Assembly: GCA_022605955.1 (NCBI GenBank)
Contig: JAKCOZ010000260.1
Coordinates: 124,001 to 188,000 of the forward strand
Direction of reading: 5' to 3'
Source: Rallus limicola
Taxonomy: Eukaryota > Chordata > Aves > Gruiformes > Rallidae
DNA: 64,000 nt
How positions within the stretch are numbered: position 1 is the stretch's first letter; the number at the start of each line of letters is the position of its first letter. The translations under genes were made by a program, and so were the position numbers. A model generated the notes under the pieces. That model was not told the origin of the DNA, made no database searches, and saw only the letters and a list, made by a program, of their open reading frames with translations. Positions 35,392-45,870 of this stretch are shown one piece after another.

Positions 35392-35754
35392 TGTCGACGG
35401 AGGGAACACAAGCGCACTCGATGCGAATGATCAGCAAGCTCCGTTTATTGAATAGTACAGCTGTCTTTTATAATAGTTCTAATTAGCTCATTACATATTG
35501 CAAAAGCCAAGTTTATCATTGGTAATTGCTTTTAAGGTCAGTCCTGCCCTTAATTCCTCATCTGTGGTTAACTGCATCCCCCCTTTCTCACGCCTGTCAA
35601 AGAGCCATCCTGTTGTTTGTAACTTGTGTAGCGAAGGGAGGAACGTCCTTGCTACATCACCAACTAGATTAGTTGTATACGATGTTTCTCAAATTCCAGC
35701 TCGGCCAGCTGGCTTATGTCTCTGTGGCCTCTGTTAGCTAGCCATTCCTCCACA
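35392..35754 (-). mobile_element. ERV 3' LTR, 363 bases
   Basis: Minus-strand LTR with TG...CA ends (TGTGGAGG ... GTCGACA). It has a TATAAAA box near 35,470 and AATAAA at 35,444-35,449. It follows, in ERV orientation, the integrase end at 35,940, so it is the 3' LTR of the minus-strand provirus. Env is missing between them. Confidence 0.8.
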
Positions 35755-35939
35755 ACGTCCCTAAGGGTGTCTCTATTGCCAGCAGTCTGCTGGTGGCCAT
35801 TTTAGCATGTGAATATTCATATTTCAGAGATGGTTCAAAATGTCCCACAGCAAAATCCATGGTCCATCGTGGCTGCAGCTGGAACACTTGACTTCAGCTA
35901 CTGCGATCAGGATCCCATCCTGGTTCACGCAGGCTCGAT

Positions 35940-38820
35940 TTCTTCTGGGTCCATGGCTTTATCCACTTGGTTCCCATATCTGTAATGACACAGGCAGATC
36001 TCCTTCCCTACGTTAGTGCCTGTAACTTCATTTCTTAGTAACACCTTTTATTATTTTGTTTGTTCCCTTTCAAACCTCCCTTTAAACCTACTGCGTGTTT
36101 CACCATTGGAGGTACCAAACTGGCCTGCGGCAGACTGAAATAGTTGAAAGCATAAAGAGCTTTGTTTAGTCGATCAGCTGGAGAGAGAGATCTCCTTCTG
36201 TCCCCCGTTTTTCTTTTGTGAAGCAAACGCTGGAGAGTTTGATTCATACATTACACTACAGCCTGGCCTGCAGGCAGATGTGGTGTCCCTGTAACATAGG
36301 CAACGCTCCATAATTGAAAAAGAAAGGTTTGTATTGTTTGTGCTCTATATTCTGGGCTGTCATTGTCGGCTTTGATTTTACAGGGTACTCAAGTGCTGCT
36401 ATAGCAGAGCACACTTGGCACTGAATGTTCACTAGATTCCCCGGGTTGTGCAGCAGCAGTACAAACCCTTGAGCCTCAGCAACCCAGCAAGTGCTATTGT
36501 CCTGGAAGTATCTTAACAATTTGGTAAAAAGAATTTCTGACAACTTCTGAGCCTGTGCAACGCAGCAGCTCATGCCAATGCTGCCAGCCTGCCTGCTCTC
36601 TGATTCCTCCCTGCCAGACCTTGAGTGTGGCTTCAAATATGGGTAATAAGATATGGATGCATCATACCACACAATGAGGAAAACCAGTTAATATCTCTAA
36701 GCAATTTTTGAGCATTAGTTCTCAATCTGTCAGTCCAAATATTTCCAGACTGGCTTCTACTGCATTTTCTATAGACCAATCTGTAACGCCTTGCTTTTTA
36801 AATACGCTTTGCTTTTTTAAATCATGAATCAAATTCCAATGTTCAAGCTTTTTTCCCCAATCAAGATATCAACCATGTAATGATAAAAGATTAAACAAGG
36901 ATTGCATTTTCCATACTGGAGCAAGTGTCCAATCTACATCATATTGGCACATAGTTTTTTATGCCTTGAGGGAGCGCACCCAGTAATACCTTTTCCCTGG
37001 GTTAATGTTGTTTATAGGAGGGACTGAAAAGCCCTTTTTTCCAAATCAGAATGTAACGGCATACCGAAAGGGAAAAATCCCAAGCTTTTAAGAATCTGGC
37101 ACGTTCCTCAGACTTGTGGAAGGCTCGATATGACCCTTAGTCAGTTGCTCCCGTATTAAATTTTGTACACTGATCAACTGAAAGGGACATTTCTGTTTTC
37201 CAGGTTAAATTTTTAAAGTTAGCTGCCCCCTTTCAATGGTCGCTATCAAAAGTCCTTTTTCTCAGTAACCAGACTTGCTCTCAGTTGGAGAAAATGCATC
37301 CCTGAGCCTATAGCATATACGAACAAATAGTGCAAACCAATTTATCAGACAAGTAACACTGCAAGATGCAAATCCACTCTGGTTGGGAAGGGGGGAAGTG
37401 GGGGTGAAAACTGAGTGTCAGGAGCGCCGCGCGTGCTCCATGCTTCCCTCGCCTCCCCTTTCTCCACCACCTGCTCATCCCCACATAAATTCTCCCTGGA
37501 AATTACCACGATTGTGTAGGAATCAAAATACCCTGATTTAACCATTTTTCCCGTACAGACACCACCTTAAGTGCCCAGGCTCAGATGAGCAGCCTCTGTG
37601 TCCCTGAGCCAATGGTTGTTGAAGCCAATACTTGTCCCTCTCCGTAGGATTGCTGTTCCTGTTTTGAGGTTTCTTGTCCAGTGGTTTAGTCGATGAGTCT
37701 TTGTATCCTTAGTTTTCATCTCTGTAGATTCAGGGTGGGTGGGTAGGCAACTCTGTAAAACCTATTAACAGCAGGGCACGCCGTTGCCAGCTCCGCTTCC
37801 ATGTTTACCAGCTTTTCAAGGACAAGACGAAGTTGCTCATGCTGGCTAACATTTGTAACTGCATCATGGGGTGTTATAGGCTCAGTAACGTTAGAGGTGA
37901 ACAGGTATTAAAGGCGGTCAGTTGCACGGTTTCTTTCCACATTCTTTCCTTCCAAAGGTATAATAGTGGGGGGGTTGCGTACCTTGATTGCAGATTTATA
38001 CGCACTAATTCTTTCCTTTCAATTCCGACAGATTCACCACTTTGCTCTGATAACAAGGCATTATTACTTAGCAGAGTAACTGGGGTGGCTGAAAGGGCAC
38101 CCAGAAACAAAAATACATTCTCTGTAGTAGACTTTTCCCCGTTTTGAATCTGTTCTGTAGAACCCGGAACTGGTGTTAAGGCTGCAAGTGATAAAGCGGC
38201 AGCAACATATTCCGTCTCCGTTTTGATTAGAGTCCTTTTACTTAATTTCCAGAGAGTTATTGACGACTTAACTTCTTTCACCCCAGCTGAGTGTTTGTCA
38301 AAGATTGGAGCTCCGATAGCTTTCCAAGTAGGTACATCAAATGCCCTGTTAATGCTTATTAGCAGTCCTCTTTCTCGGCTCCACAAAAGGAGCTGTCTTA
38401 GAGGCTTTTCATCACTTCCAAGTCCTCTCTCAGTGAGCATATTGTGGAGGAGCTTCACTGGGACACTCTGGGGCTGAGGGGGTTACAGTTTCAGTACTTT
38501 TTGCAGACTCTGGATGACCGATAGACCCTGACGAGAACTCTGGGCTCTCTTTTTTCACTCCTTCCACTGACTCCGGCAGTTCAGCGGCCGTGGAACACAC
38601 AAGATGTAATAAACACAGTCCCTGATGGAATTTGAGACCCCGATAAGGCCTGAACTGCAGCAGTGGCTACTTGACCCTCCGCTTGCATGGCTTTTAAGGT
38701 GTTAATTACTACACACCAAATCGGTCCTAAGGAACGCAGCAATTTCCCCTCCTTTGCTTTTTTGTTTCCATCTATCACAGCATCCCACAGCGTGTCACCC
38801 ACCTCCCGGTGCTCGTCCAT
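35940..38820 (-). pseudogene. Betaretrovirus/ERVK-like provirus remnant: gag to integrase
   Basis: In minus-strand order: a matrix-like gag start (38,820-38,581, with GPIWCVVINTLKAMQAEGQV); more gag (38,458-37,874, with MLTERGLGSDEKPL and RQLLLWSRERGL); then frame-broken pol (37,560-36,250) and the integrase C-terminal region (to about 35,940). Stop codons and frame changes occur throughout pol, and the gag pieces lie in separate frames. Env is absent. An old inactive copy; a related pol fragment lies on the plus strand at 48,051-50,030. Confidence 0.75.
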
Positions 38821-39021
38821 GCCAAGTGTCCTTTATCTTTAGCTCACCAGCACAACTCATAGAGTTTCTTTGTGCTCACACTCGCGCCTCGCTTAGTGAG
38901 GAACTCAGTTAAGAGTGAGAGTGCCGCCTGTCTTAGACATACCGGTCTTAGCATAGCAGTGACTGTGCCCAGCAGTCAATTACTTTTAAAGATGCCTATT
39001 TTCAGCTGTTCCATGCAGTAT

Positions 39022-39108
39022 CCAGCTTGCCCACGAGGGGACACCAACCTCCAGCTTATCCACAAAGGGATGCCATTCTCCAGTTTATCCACGAGGGGAC
39101 GCCCTTCT
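39022..39108 (-). repeat. Three 29-base tandem units in the ERV leader region
   Basis: Units at 39,022-39,050, 39,051-39,079 and 39,080-39,108. Each runs CCAG(C/T)TT(A/G)(T/C)CCAC, then a purine-rich GGGGAC-type core. Degenerate relatives continue to about 39,300. On the minus strand each unit reads 'GGCGTCCCCTCGTGG', like a retroviral primer-binding/leader motif. It lies just 5' of the gag start at 38,820. Confidence 0.65.
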
Positions 39109-40043
39109 CCCAAACTCACCCATATGAAACACTTGAATTGGGGGGCACATGCGAACAGCCTACCCAGCTTATCCGATACTGGACACCTATAACCATCCTG
39201 CCCACAAAGGGACGCCACAGGCAGCTTATCCAATAAGGAAGCCTATTGCCAGTTTACCCCCGCAAAGGGATCCATCCAGGGGCGCTAACTCCAGCTTATC
39301 TCTTCAAGAACACTAAACTGCTACAATTGTTCCAGTCTCTGTCCTGTTCTGACGCGATGCGAGTCGGGATCCTCCTTAAAAGTTCACTCCACCGTACGAG
39401 TGCACTGCACTTGCAGAGGGGGGCTAGATCAGCGATACGCGGCTGCCGGATGCTGCAATTTGGGATGGTACTGCAGGCGGCTGCTGGACCTCTGCAATGC
39501 AAGCTGGGCTGGCAGGTATGCTCCCCTGTGCCAAAAGTATGGGGCTAGGGGCATTTTGGAGGACAAGGGCAGGCTCCCTCGACACTGTGATGTCAACACA
39601 CATCAAGGAACTGTTGCAGAAGTCAACGTGGTCTGTAGCATCAGGCCAGCCGTTGGACTCACAGAGGTTATCTGCAAGCCAAGACGTTCCTGCTGAGAAG
39701 AGCTCTAAAGCAACATGGCGTCTGAAGGGGGGTGATGGGGAGAGGCGTGGGTGGGAACATGGTCGGGCACTCCACAGAACCTCCATTCCCAGACCCCCAA
39801 ACCATCCCTGAACACAGAAAACCCTCTGTACACCCCCAAATCCGTTGCCCAGCCACCCCCATCTTTGAAAGCCCCCCAGCCTCTTCCATACCCCCTCACC
39901 CAATTAAGAATTTTTAATCTTGGGGTTTAAATACTTATGTTGATGGTTTGGGGCTGGGGGCGTTTTGGATGACCAGGGCCGGCTACCTCAACACTGTGAT
40001 GCCAACCCACATCACACAGCACAACAGCCACACAGCAGGAGCC

Positions 40044-40064
40044 ATGGCTGGGTATCACTGCTAA
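40044..40064 (+). pseudogene. Protamine-like start remnant, stop at codon 7
   Basis: Same 5' leader ('acagccacacagcaggagcc') as the other protamine-like copies, then MAGYHC and TAA. Downstream similarity to exon 1 is lost. The copy at 51,968 has AGA in place of this stop. Confidence 0.6.
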
Positions 40065-40606
40065 AGCTTCTTCCTCAGGAAGGGGCCTGATGGCAATCGC
40101 AGAAAGAATTTCCATCCTGATTTTCCTGTAAGGAAGCGCTAGTTTCCTAACAGCTCCCGGTCAGAGCTGAAGGGCAGCCACCTAGGTTGCAGACAGAGAA
40201 CAATCCTGGCTGCCTGCCTCTTGCCCATGCAAGCACCAATGGAAACATGAAGTGTTTCCCAGCCAGGAGAAGGCAGCTGGGGCAAGAGTCATGTGCCCAG
40301 GGAAGCCGAATATTCCCAGTCCCTCAGCAAGGCAGTTCTAAGCAGTGAGAGGTCCTCAGGCTGAAGAGAGAAACTGCTGCTCTGACTGTAGCAACTAAAG
40401 CTGCTGGGAGGTCTCAGAGCGGTCTCTGGGAGTCGGGGTGCCCAATGCCTGGTGTCAGGGAGGCTCGGACAATGTCTCCTTCCCCCTTGTGCCCAGCCTC
40501 ACTGTTCTCACTGGGAGCTGTGGCCTCAGATCAGCTTGGCCGCAGCTGGAGAAGAGCCTGGCCTGGCCTAGACCCGCATGGCCACCTGGCAGTCCTGTTA
40601 CCCAGG

Positions 40607-40628
40607 CCTACAACTCCCAGCATGCCCC
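40607..40628 (+). promoter_or_regulatory. ZNF143/SBS-like element, AKAP1-like copy 1
   Basis: 'CCTACAACTCCCAGCATGCC' fits the ZNF143/SBS promoter consensus closely. It sits about 225 bases before a donor (TTAG|gtgagg, 40,833), so it probably marks the promoter of a non-coding first exon. The second exon starts at 41,000 after 'ctcctcctag'. Confidence 0.6.
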
Positions 40629-41023
40629 AGGCCATGACTTGCTGGAGCCTGAGCCTCTGGAGACACAGTCCCCCAACCCGGCCAGGATCCCTCAGGCCCC
40701 ATGTCTGCTCCCTCAGGCTTCCCTGGGCCTGCCCTGAGAGGGGAAGAGCAGATGGACAGAGGGCCGGAGGGACACAGGCCGGGCCAGGGGGCAGGCCAGG
40801 GGGACACAGCAAAGGCACACACACAGTCTTAGGTGAGGCACTTGTTGTGTGCTCTCTGGAAGGGACGTGAATTTCAGGAGCGGCTGGCAAACAGCCCTGT
40901 TGGTGCTCATCGAAACACCTTCAGGCATGTGTGAAACTTCAGCCTTTGTGTTACTTGCCCAGTGAGGATTGTAGGGAGCTTTCTTGTTTCTCCTCCTAGC
41001 TGTAATTGCTGAGGCTGTGTGAA

Positions 41024-41842
41024 ATGGCTGGGTGCTTCCACAAAGTCCTCCTGTGTGCCCTACCTGGAGTGCTGGCACTTGTTGGCTGCTGCTGGCTGCA
41101 CTCCCAAAGGAAAAAGTATCCCAGCTCTAGTCAAGAAGAAGAAAGAGCCGCTGAAGAGCAGCAGGAGGAAGCATCAGCAGCAAGCTGCCATCTGATGGGG
41201 GGGACGATGGGGAGAGGGGTGGGTGGGATCATGGTCTGGCACTCCCCAGAGCCCCCATTCCCAGACCTCCACACCAGCCCTGAACACCGAAACCCCTCTG
41301 TATGCCCCCATACCAGCTGTCCAGCCTCCCCCATCTACGCACACCCCCCAGCCTCTTCTGTACCCCCTCACCCACTTTACATTATTTATTCTGGGGCTTT
41401 AAATACTTATGTTGATGGTTTGGAGCTGGGGGCATTTTGGACGACCAGGGCCGGCTCCCTCGACACTGTGATGTCAGCACACATCACACAGCACAACAGC
41501 CACAGCAGCCGGAGCCATGGCCGGGTACCACTGCAGCCACAGTTGAGCTGCTGCCAGAGGAGACCTCGCTCCAGGCTCCCCAGGGACACGGAGAAAGCAG
41601 AGGCAGCCAAGTGCCAGCCTCAGGCGCAGATGCCCAGGTTGACAACGGAAACGGGGGCCCGTCCCCAGGTGCCGTGGGACGTCCTGGGGCTGCGGGCGGT
41701 GGGTGACAGAAGGGCAGCCGGGCAGCAGGGAGCGGGGCAGGGGACTCACGGACTCCCTTTTTCCCCAGGTCGCCGCTCCGTCCTACGCCACTGCACCCCC
41801 ATGAAGAGGATGAGGCGGCGGTGGACGAGGAGGGCACTGTAA
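41024..41842 (+). CDS. AKAP1-like anchor fused in frame to protamine-like tail
   Basis: An uninterrupted 272-codon frame from the ATG at 41,024. Residues 1-30 (MAGCFHKVLLCALPGVLALV ... WLHSQRKKY) match the AKAP1 N-terminus, a hydrophobic segment ending in basic residues that anchors AKAP1 to the mitochondrial outer membrane. An acidic EEERAAEEQQEE stretch follows, then about 170 low-complexity residues read from intergenic and promoter sequence. The last 24 residues are the basic exon-2 tail of the protamine-like copy (RRSVLRHCTP ... KRMRRRWTRRAL). The frame also runs unspliced through the protamine-like exon 1 (in another phase) and intron. It may be a chance read-through, because D2 and D3 stop early; or a new chimeric gene. 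A non-coding first exon (to 40,832) and intron precede it. Confidence 0.45.
   Translation: MAGCFHKVLLCALPGVLALVGCCWLHSQRKKYPSSSQEEERAAEEQQEEASAASCHLMGGTMGRGVGGIMVWHSPEPPFPDLHTSPEHRNPSVCPHTSCPASPIYAHPPASSVPPHPLYIIYSGALNTYVDGLELGAFWTTRAGSLDTVMSAHITQHNSHSSRSHGRVPLQPQLSCCQRRPRSRLPRDTEKAEAAKCQPQAQMPRLTTETGARPQVPWDVLGLRAVGDRRAAGQQGAGQGTHGLPFSPGRRSVLRHCTPMKRMRRRWTRRAL
41517..41842 (+). pseudogene. Protamine-like gene, copy 2 (nonsense at codon 10)
   Basis: Exon 1 is 41,517-41,637, intron 41,638-41,768 (131 bases, same length as the copy at 30,284) and exon 2 is 41,769-41,842. Splice phases still agree. TGA at 41,544-41,546 truncates it after MAGYHCSHS. Without regard to that stop, the rest stays in frame, ending MKRMRRRWTRRAL. 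The upstream CRE has decayed to TGATGTCA (41,469) and no clear TATA box is present. By hand, the introns differ at about 19 of 131 bases while exon 1 is clearly more diverged. Confidence 0.7.
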
Positions 41843-42779
41843 GCGCAGCATCCCCAACATCCCGCACAGGACCCTGCCAGCCATCGAGGGACCTGCGCTG
41901 CAGAGGTGGCGGGCGGTCCCCAGGAAGTTGGGGCTGCTGCCCCAGGACAGAACAGCCTGTCAAGAAATTATCCATGGCTCTGCTATCGCTGCCCCTGAGC
42001 TGGGGGCTGGCAGCTGTGGGCTGTGCTGGGGCTGAGGGGACTAGGCTGCTCTGAGCTGCACTCTCAGGGAGGAGGGGAGAAGCATTGCTCATGGGGAGGG
42101 GTCTTTGGCAGAAACATGCCACACTGAGCTCTGGCCCAGGGTCAGGGGGGGAGAAAAAGGACCAACGTGGTGTCACCATGATTCGGACAATGATGATGAT
42201 GGTGGCAGGGAGCAAGCTCCAGTCTGCCGGGGTCTTGGTTGCAGTCACAGGGGCTTTCAGGCCTAGCTCCCATGCTGCCTGAGGCCTGGCCCAGGAGCCT
42301 GGTCCGGTCTTAGAGCTCGTCAGGAGCTCAAGACTAGCCACATTGGAGGCAGTGACTGGTCCTACATGTGTGGGCTGGGAGAGAAGCTAAAGTCTGGTGT
42401 GATGGGGCTTGAAACACAGCTCATGGGGCCAGTGCCGGAGCTTGGAACTGAGTCTGGAGTCCTGCGTGTCGGGGCCCAAAGCTGCACTAAGGACTGAGCC
42501 TGTGGCAGTTCTGCATAGCTGGGTACTGGCAGAGAGTGGGGGACTGCAGGGGTGGCTGCTGCAAGGAGCAGCCAGAAGCTGTCTGCAGGCCCCACAGAGC
42601 TCAAGGCCTGCATCCTGCTTCTGGCCAGGCCAGGCTTAACCTCCCCATGCAGCCAACACTGGGGAGCTGACTTAGCCTGACCTAACTCATGACTGCAGAG
42701 TCAGGGAGGGAGTGGTAGAACCCGCTCACCCTTCAACAGTCCAGTGTGGCCAGTGAAGAAGTCCAGTGGAGACTGGAGG

Positions 42780-43215
42780 CTGACAGTGGCCTGAATGAAG
42801 TCATGCCAACTAGGAGTGCTGCAGTGCCGGCTGTGTTAGAACTCCAGGACGAACTAGAGTCAAAAGCAGCCAAGTGGTACGCCACAATGGACACTGCAAA
42901 TGCTTGCTTCTCTATTGCTTTGGTGGCAGAGTGCAGGCCACAGTTTGCCTTCGCATGGAAGGGAATCCAATACAGCTGGAATCCACTGCCCCAGGGCTGG
43001 AAACACAGCTCCCCCATCTCCATGGACTGATCCAGTGTACATTAGAGCAGGGTGAAGCCCCAGAGCACCTCCAGTACATTGATGGCAGCATTGTATGGGC
43101 GACATGGCAGGTGAGGGTTTAGAGAAAGGAAAGAAAATAATCGAGGTGCCACTAGAAGCTGCTTTTGCCATCAGACAAAGGAAGATCAAGGGAGCTGCTC
43201 CGTTTTTAGGAATAA
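42780..43215 (+). pseudogene. ERV reverse transcriptase fragment
   Basis: Encodes KWYATMDTANACFSI, CRPQFAFAWKGIQYSWNPLP, then after a stop the palm box as YIDGSIVW. This is the order of an ERVK/alpharetrovirus-type reverse transcriptase. The second catalytic aspartate is replaced by Gly, and the frame is broken. Inserted into unit D1's downstream flank. Confidence 0.85.
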
Positions 43216-43279
43216 TAAATCCCTCCCCTGCCACTCCGCCGCCCGCTGCCACTCGCTCCACCACCACTGTGTTTACAGC

Positions 43280-44640
43280 ACATTTTGGTAGAGGTAGATG
43301 CAGAGCAACATCCTTGAACCTTTTTGTCTTGGATCATAAGAGACATTTCTTGGTTAATCGATTTACATTCTTTTACCCCTGATTTTTCTCTTCAGTAAAA
43401 GAATAAATCCACCTACGGGACCTTGTCCCATTTCCCTTTCCATTTACAAAAGAATTTGAACTGGAGAAGAGTCTTACAGTTCAGGGCCACAGAAGTATTG
43501 ACCCTTCGGGGGTGTGTTTGTTACCTTAACATTCCCCCCAAGTCCCATTCCTCTTCCTCTCTCCTTCCCGTATACACAGCATGGGTGTAGATAATCCTTG
43601 TCCCCTCTTGGTTTCTTTCCTACCCAGCAAACTTCTCCTCCTGCCAAGTGCACACTCATGATCCCCTCTGTAGCACTGGGGAACACATAGCAATAAATCC
43701 TTTACCAGTGACAAGTCTCCCTCTGGTCTGGTTCCCGGGGGGTGGTGGGGCCTTTTCCTTTCCAGCTTCCATATCTTGCTAGATGAAGATGGGCCGATCC
43801 TTACTGCCCTGGAGGAACCTTGGTTTGAATTAAACGCTCCACAAGTTTTTATTTAAATCTTGGGCTTTAAATACTTATGTTGATGGTTTTGGGGCTGTTG
43901 ACATTTTGGAGGACCAGGCCCGGCACCCTCGACACTGTGATGTCAACACACATCTCAGAGCCCCAACCCCAACACCTCCCCCTAAGGCCTAACCTCTCTG
44001 ACCCTGTGGCTCAGGGCATTTCTTCTCCAGGGAACCCTCCTCATAGTTGCCTCAGTGGACCACAGGGCTTCAGCTCTTCCCCAGCTACACCGCGCTGCGT
44101 GCCTGTCATGGGGCGCAGCCAGAGAATCCCAGCGTGTCTCTCAGGCCCAGCCTGGTCCAGCCTGGTCCCCCACAAGGTCACAAGCCCCCCAGCAAACCTG
44201 CTCCAGCGGGGGGCTCTCTCCCTGCTCATGGGCTGCAGGCCCTGCCAGGAGCTTGCTCCAAGGAGGGCGCAGCCTCTTCCATATGTCTCCCCCTAATCCC
44301 AACTCACTCCACAGATCCTATCCCAGCCCATCCCACCAATCCTCACCCTACCCACAGCCCATCCCACCCCGCTCCAGCCCACCCTCTCCCCAAGGCCCTC
44401 TCTGCACAGGAGGCTGCCTGCCTAGCTTGGGAACAGGTTCAACAACGGAACCGGCTACGCCAAAAGGTCCCGTCACTAGGTTCAGCAGCACCAGAGGCGG
44501 CAGATGACCGTTCCACAAGGGGATGTGCGCTTGTGGATCATTGAAAACTATTGATTTAAAAAAGGGTTCAGAATTGAAAAGAAAACACTGGAAAAGGAAC
44601 ACTTCTTGAGCAAAGGAGAAAAAAACAGTAGCAGAAGCTA
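43280..44640. other. Unassigned sequence with repeat fragments
   Basis: 43,860-43,960 repeats the protamine-like promoter ('actgtgatgtcaacacacat'). 44,030-44,280 is the LTR-type wording seen at 11,690. 44,280-44,410 is CCCATCC-rich. No gene recognised. Confidence 0.5.
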
Positions 44641-45204
44641 CATGCTCATGGAGGGGGCTGATGGCGATCGCAGAAAGGCTTTCCATCCTGATTTTCCTGA
44701 CTCTCAGAGCAAAGCCTGTAAGGAAGCGCTAGTTTCTGCCTGACAGCTCCTGGTCAGAGCTGAAGGGCAGCCACCTAGGTTGCAGACAGGGAACAATCCT
44801 GGCTGCCTGCCTCTTGCCCACGCAAGCAACGATGGAAACATGAAGTGTTTCCCAGCCAGGAGAAGGCAGCTGGGGCAAGAGTCATGTGCCCAGGGAAGCC
44901 GAATATTCCCAGTCCCTGAGCAGGGCAGTAGTTAGCAGTGAGAGCTCCTGAGGCTGAAGAGAGAAACACACTGCTGCTCTGACTGTAGCAACTAAAGCTG
45001 CTGGGAGGTCTCAGAGCGGTCTCTGGGAGTCGGGGTGCCCAATGCCTGGTGACAGGGAGGCTCAAACAACGTCTCCTTCACCTCTATGCCCGGCCTCACT
45101 GTTCTCACGGGGAGTTCTGGCCTCAAGCTCAGCTTGGCCGCAGCTGGAGCAGAGCCTGGGCCTGCCCAGACCAGCATGGCCACCTGGCAGTCCTGTGCCC
45201 CAGG

Positions 45205-45226
45205 CCTACAACTCCCAGCATGCCCC
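45205..45226 (+). promoter_or_regulatory. ZNF143/SBS-like element, AKAP1-like copy 2
   Basis: Same element as at 40,607, with 'CATGCCCCGG' complete. The first exon ends at 45,430 (TTAG|gtgagg) and exon 2 starts at 45,598. In D3 (52,356-52,370) the same element has lost its 3' part by a deletion. Confidence 0.6.
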
Positions 45227-45621
45227 GGGCCATGACTTGCTGGAGCCTGAGCCTCTGGGGACACTGTCCCCTGGCCTGGCCATGCTCCCTCAGGCCCCAC
45301 GGCTGCTCCCTGAAGCTTTGCTTGCCCTGCCCTGAGAGGGGAAGAGCAGATGGACAGAGGGCCGGAGGGACACAGGCCGGGCCAGGGGGCAGGCCAGGGG
45401 GACACAGCAAAGGCACACACACAGTCTTAGGTGAGGCACTTGTTGTGTGCTCTCTAGAAGGGACGTGAATTTCAGGAGCAGCTGGCAAACAGCCCTGTTG
45501 GTGCTCATCGAAACACCTTCAGGCATGTGTGAAACTTCAGCCTTTGTGTTACTTGCCCAGTGAGGATTGTAGGGAGCTTTCTTGTTTCTCCTCCTAGCTG
45601 TAATTGCTGAGGCTGTGTGAA

Positions 45622-45870
45622 ATGGCTGGGCGCTTCCACAAAGTCCTGCTGTGTGCCCTACCTGGAGTGCTGGCACTTGTTGGCTGCTGCTGGCTGCACT
45701 CCCAAAGGAAAAAGTATCCCAGCTCTAGTCAAGAAGAAGAAAGAGCCGCTGAAGAGCAGCAGGAGGAAGCACCAGCAGCAAGCTGGCATCCGATGGGGGA
45801 GGGATGGGGAGAAAAGTGGGTGGAATCATGGTCTGGCACTCCCCAGAACCCCCACTCCCAGATCTCCTAA
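45622..45870 (+). CDS. AKAP1-like N-terminal anchor protein, copy 2
   Basis: 82 residues: MAGRFHKVLLCALPGVLALV, then GCCWLHSQRKKYPSSS, then EEERAAEEQQEEAP and a short unrelated end. The hydrophobic helix plus RKK is the AKAP1 mitochondrial-targeting pattern (ALPGMLALLG ... SRKK in AKAP1). No PKA-binding helix, KH or Tudor domain is in this frame. An AKAP1-type Tudor exon lies 1.8 kb downstream on the same strand, but I see no donor that would join them. A non-coding first exon with an SBS element precedes it. Confidence 0.55.
   Translation: MAGRFHKVLLCALPGVLALVGCCWLHSQRKKYPSSSQEEERAAEEQQEEAPAASWHPMGEGWGEKWVESWSGTPQNPHSQIS

Larger units (their letters stand above)
34241..36556. repeat. Segmental repeat C, copy 1
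   Basis: Starts 'caacaaaagcctgcaactgc' and ends 'acaacttctgagcctgt'. Repeated in the same orientation at 54,781-57,107 with very few differences; G-run and other length changes account for most of them. It carries two different LTRs and the 3' part of an ERV pol. Confidence 0.9.
39690..42730 (+). repeat. Amplified unit D1 (AKAP1-like + protamine-like)
   Basis: Contains, in order: an AKAP1-like exon tail (39,690); protamine-like promoter sequence ('ttaaatacttatgttgatgg', then 'gacactgtgatg'); a protamine-like start remnant (40,044); the AKAP1-like promoter and exon (40,607-41,190); the protamine-like copy (41,517-41,842); and the shared 3' flank. Homologous units are D2 (44,640-47,110) and D3 (51,607-54,230). 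Confidence 0.8.
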
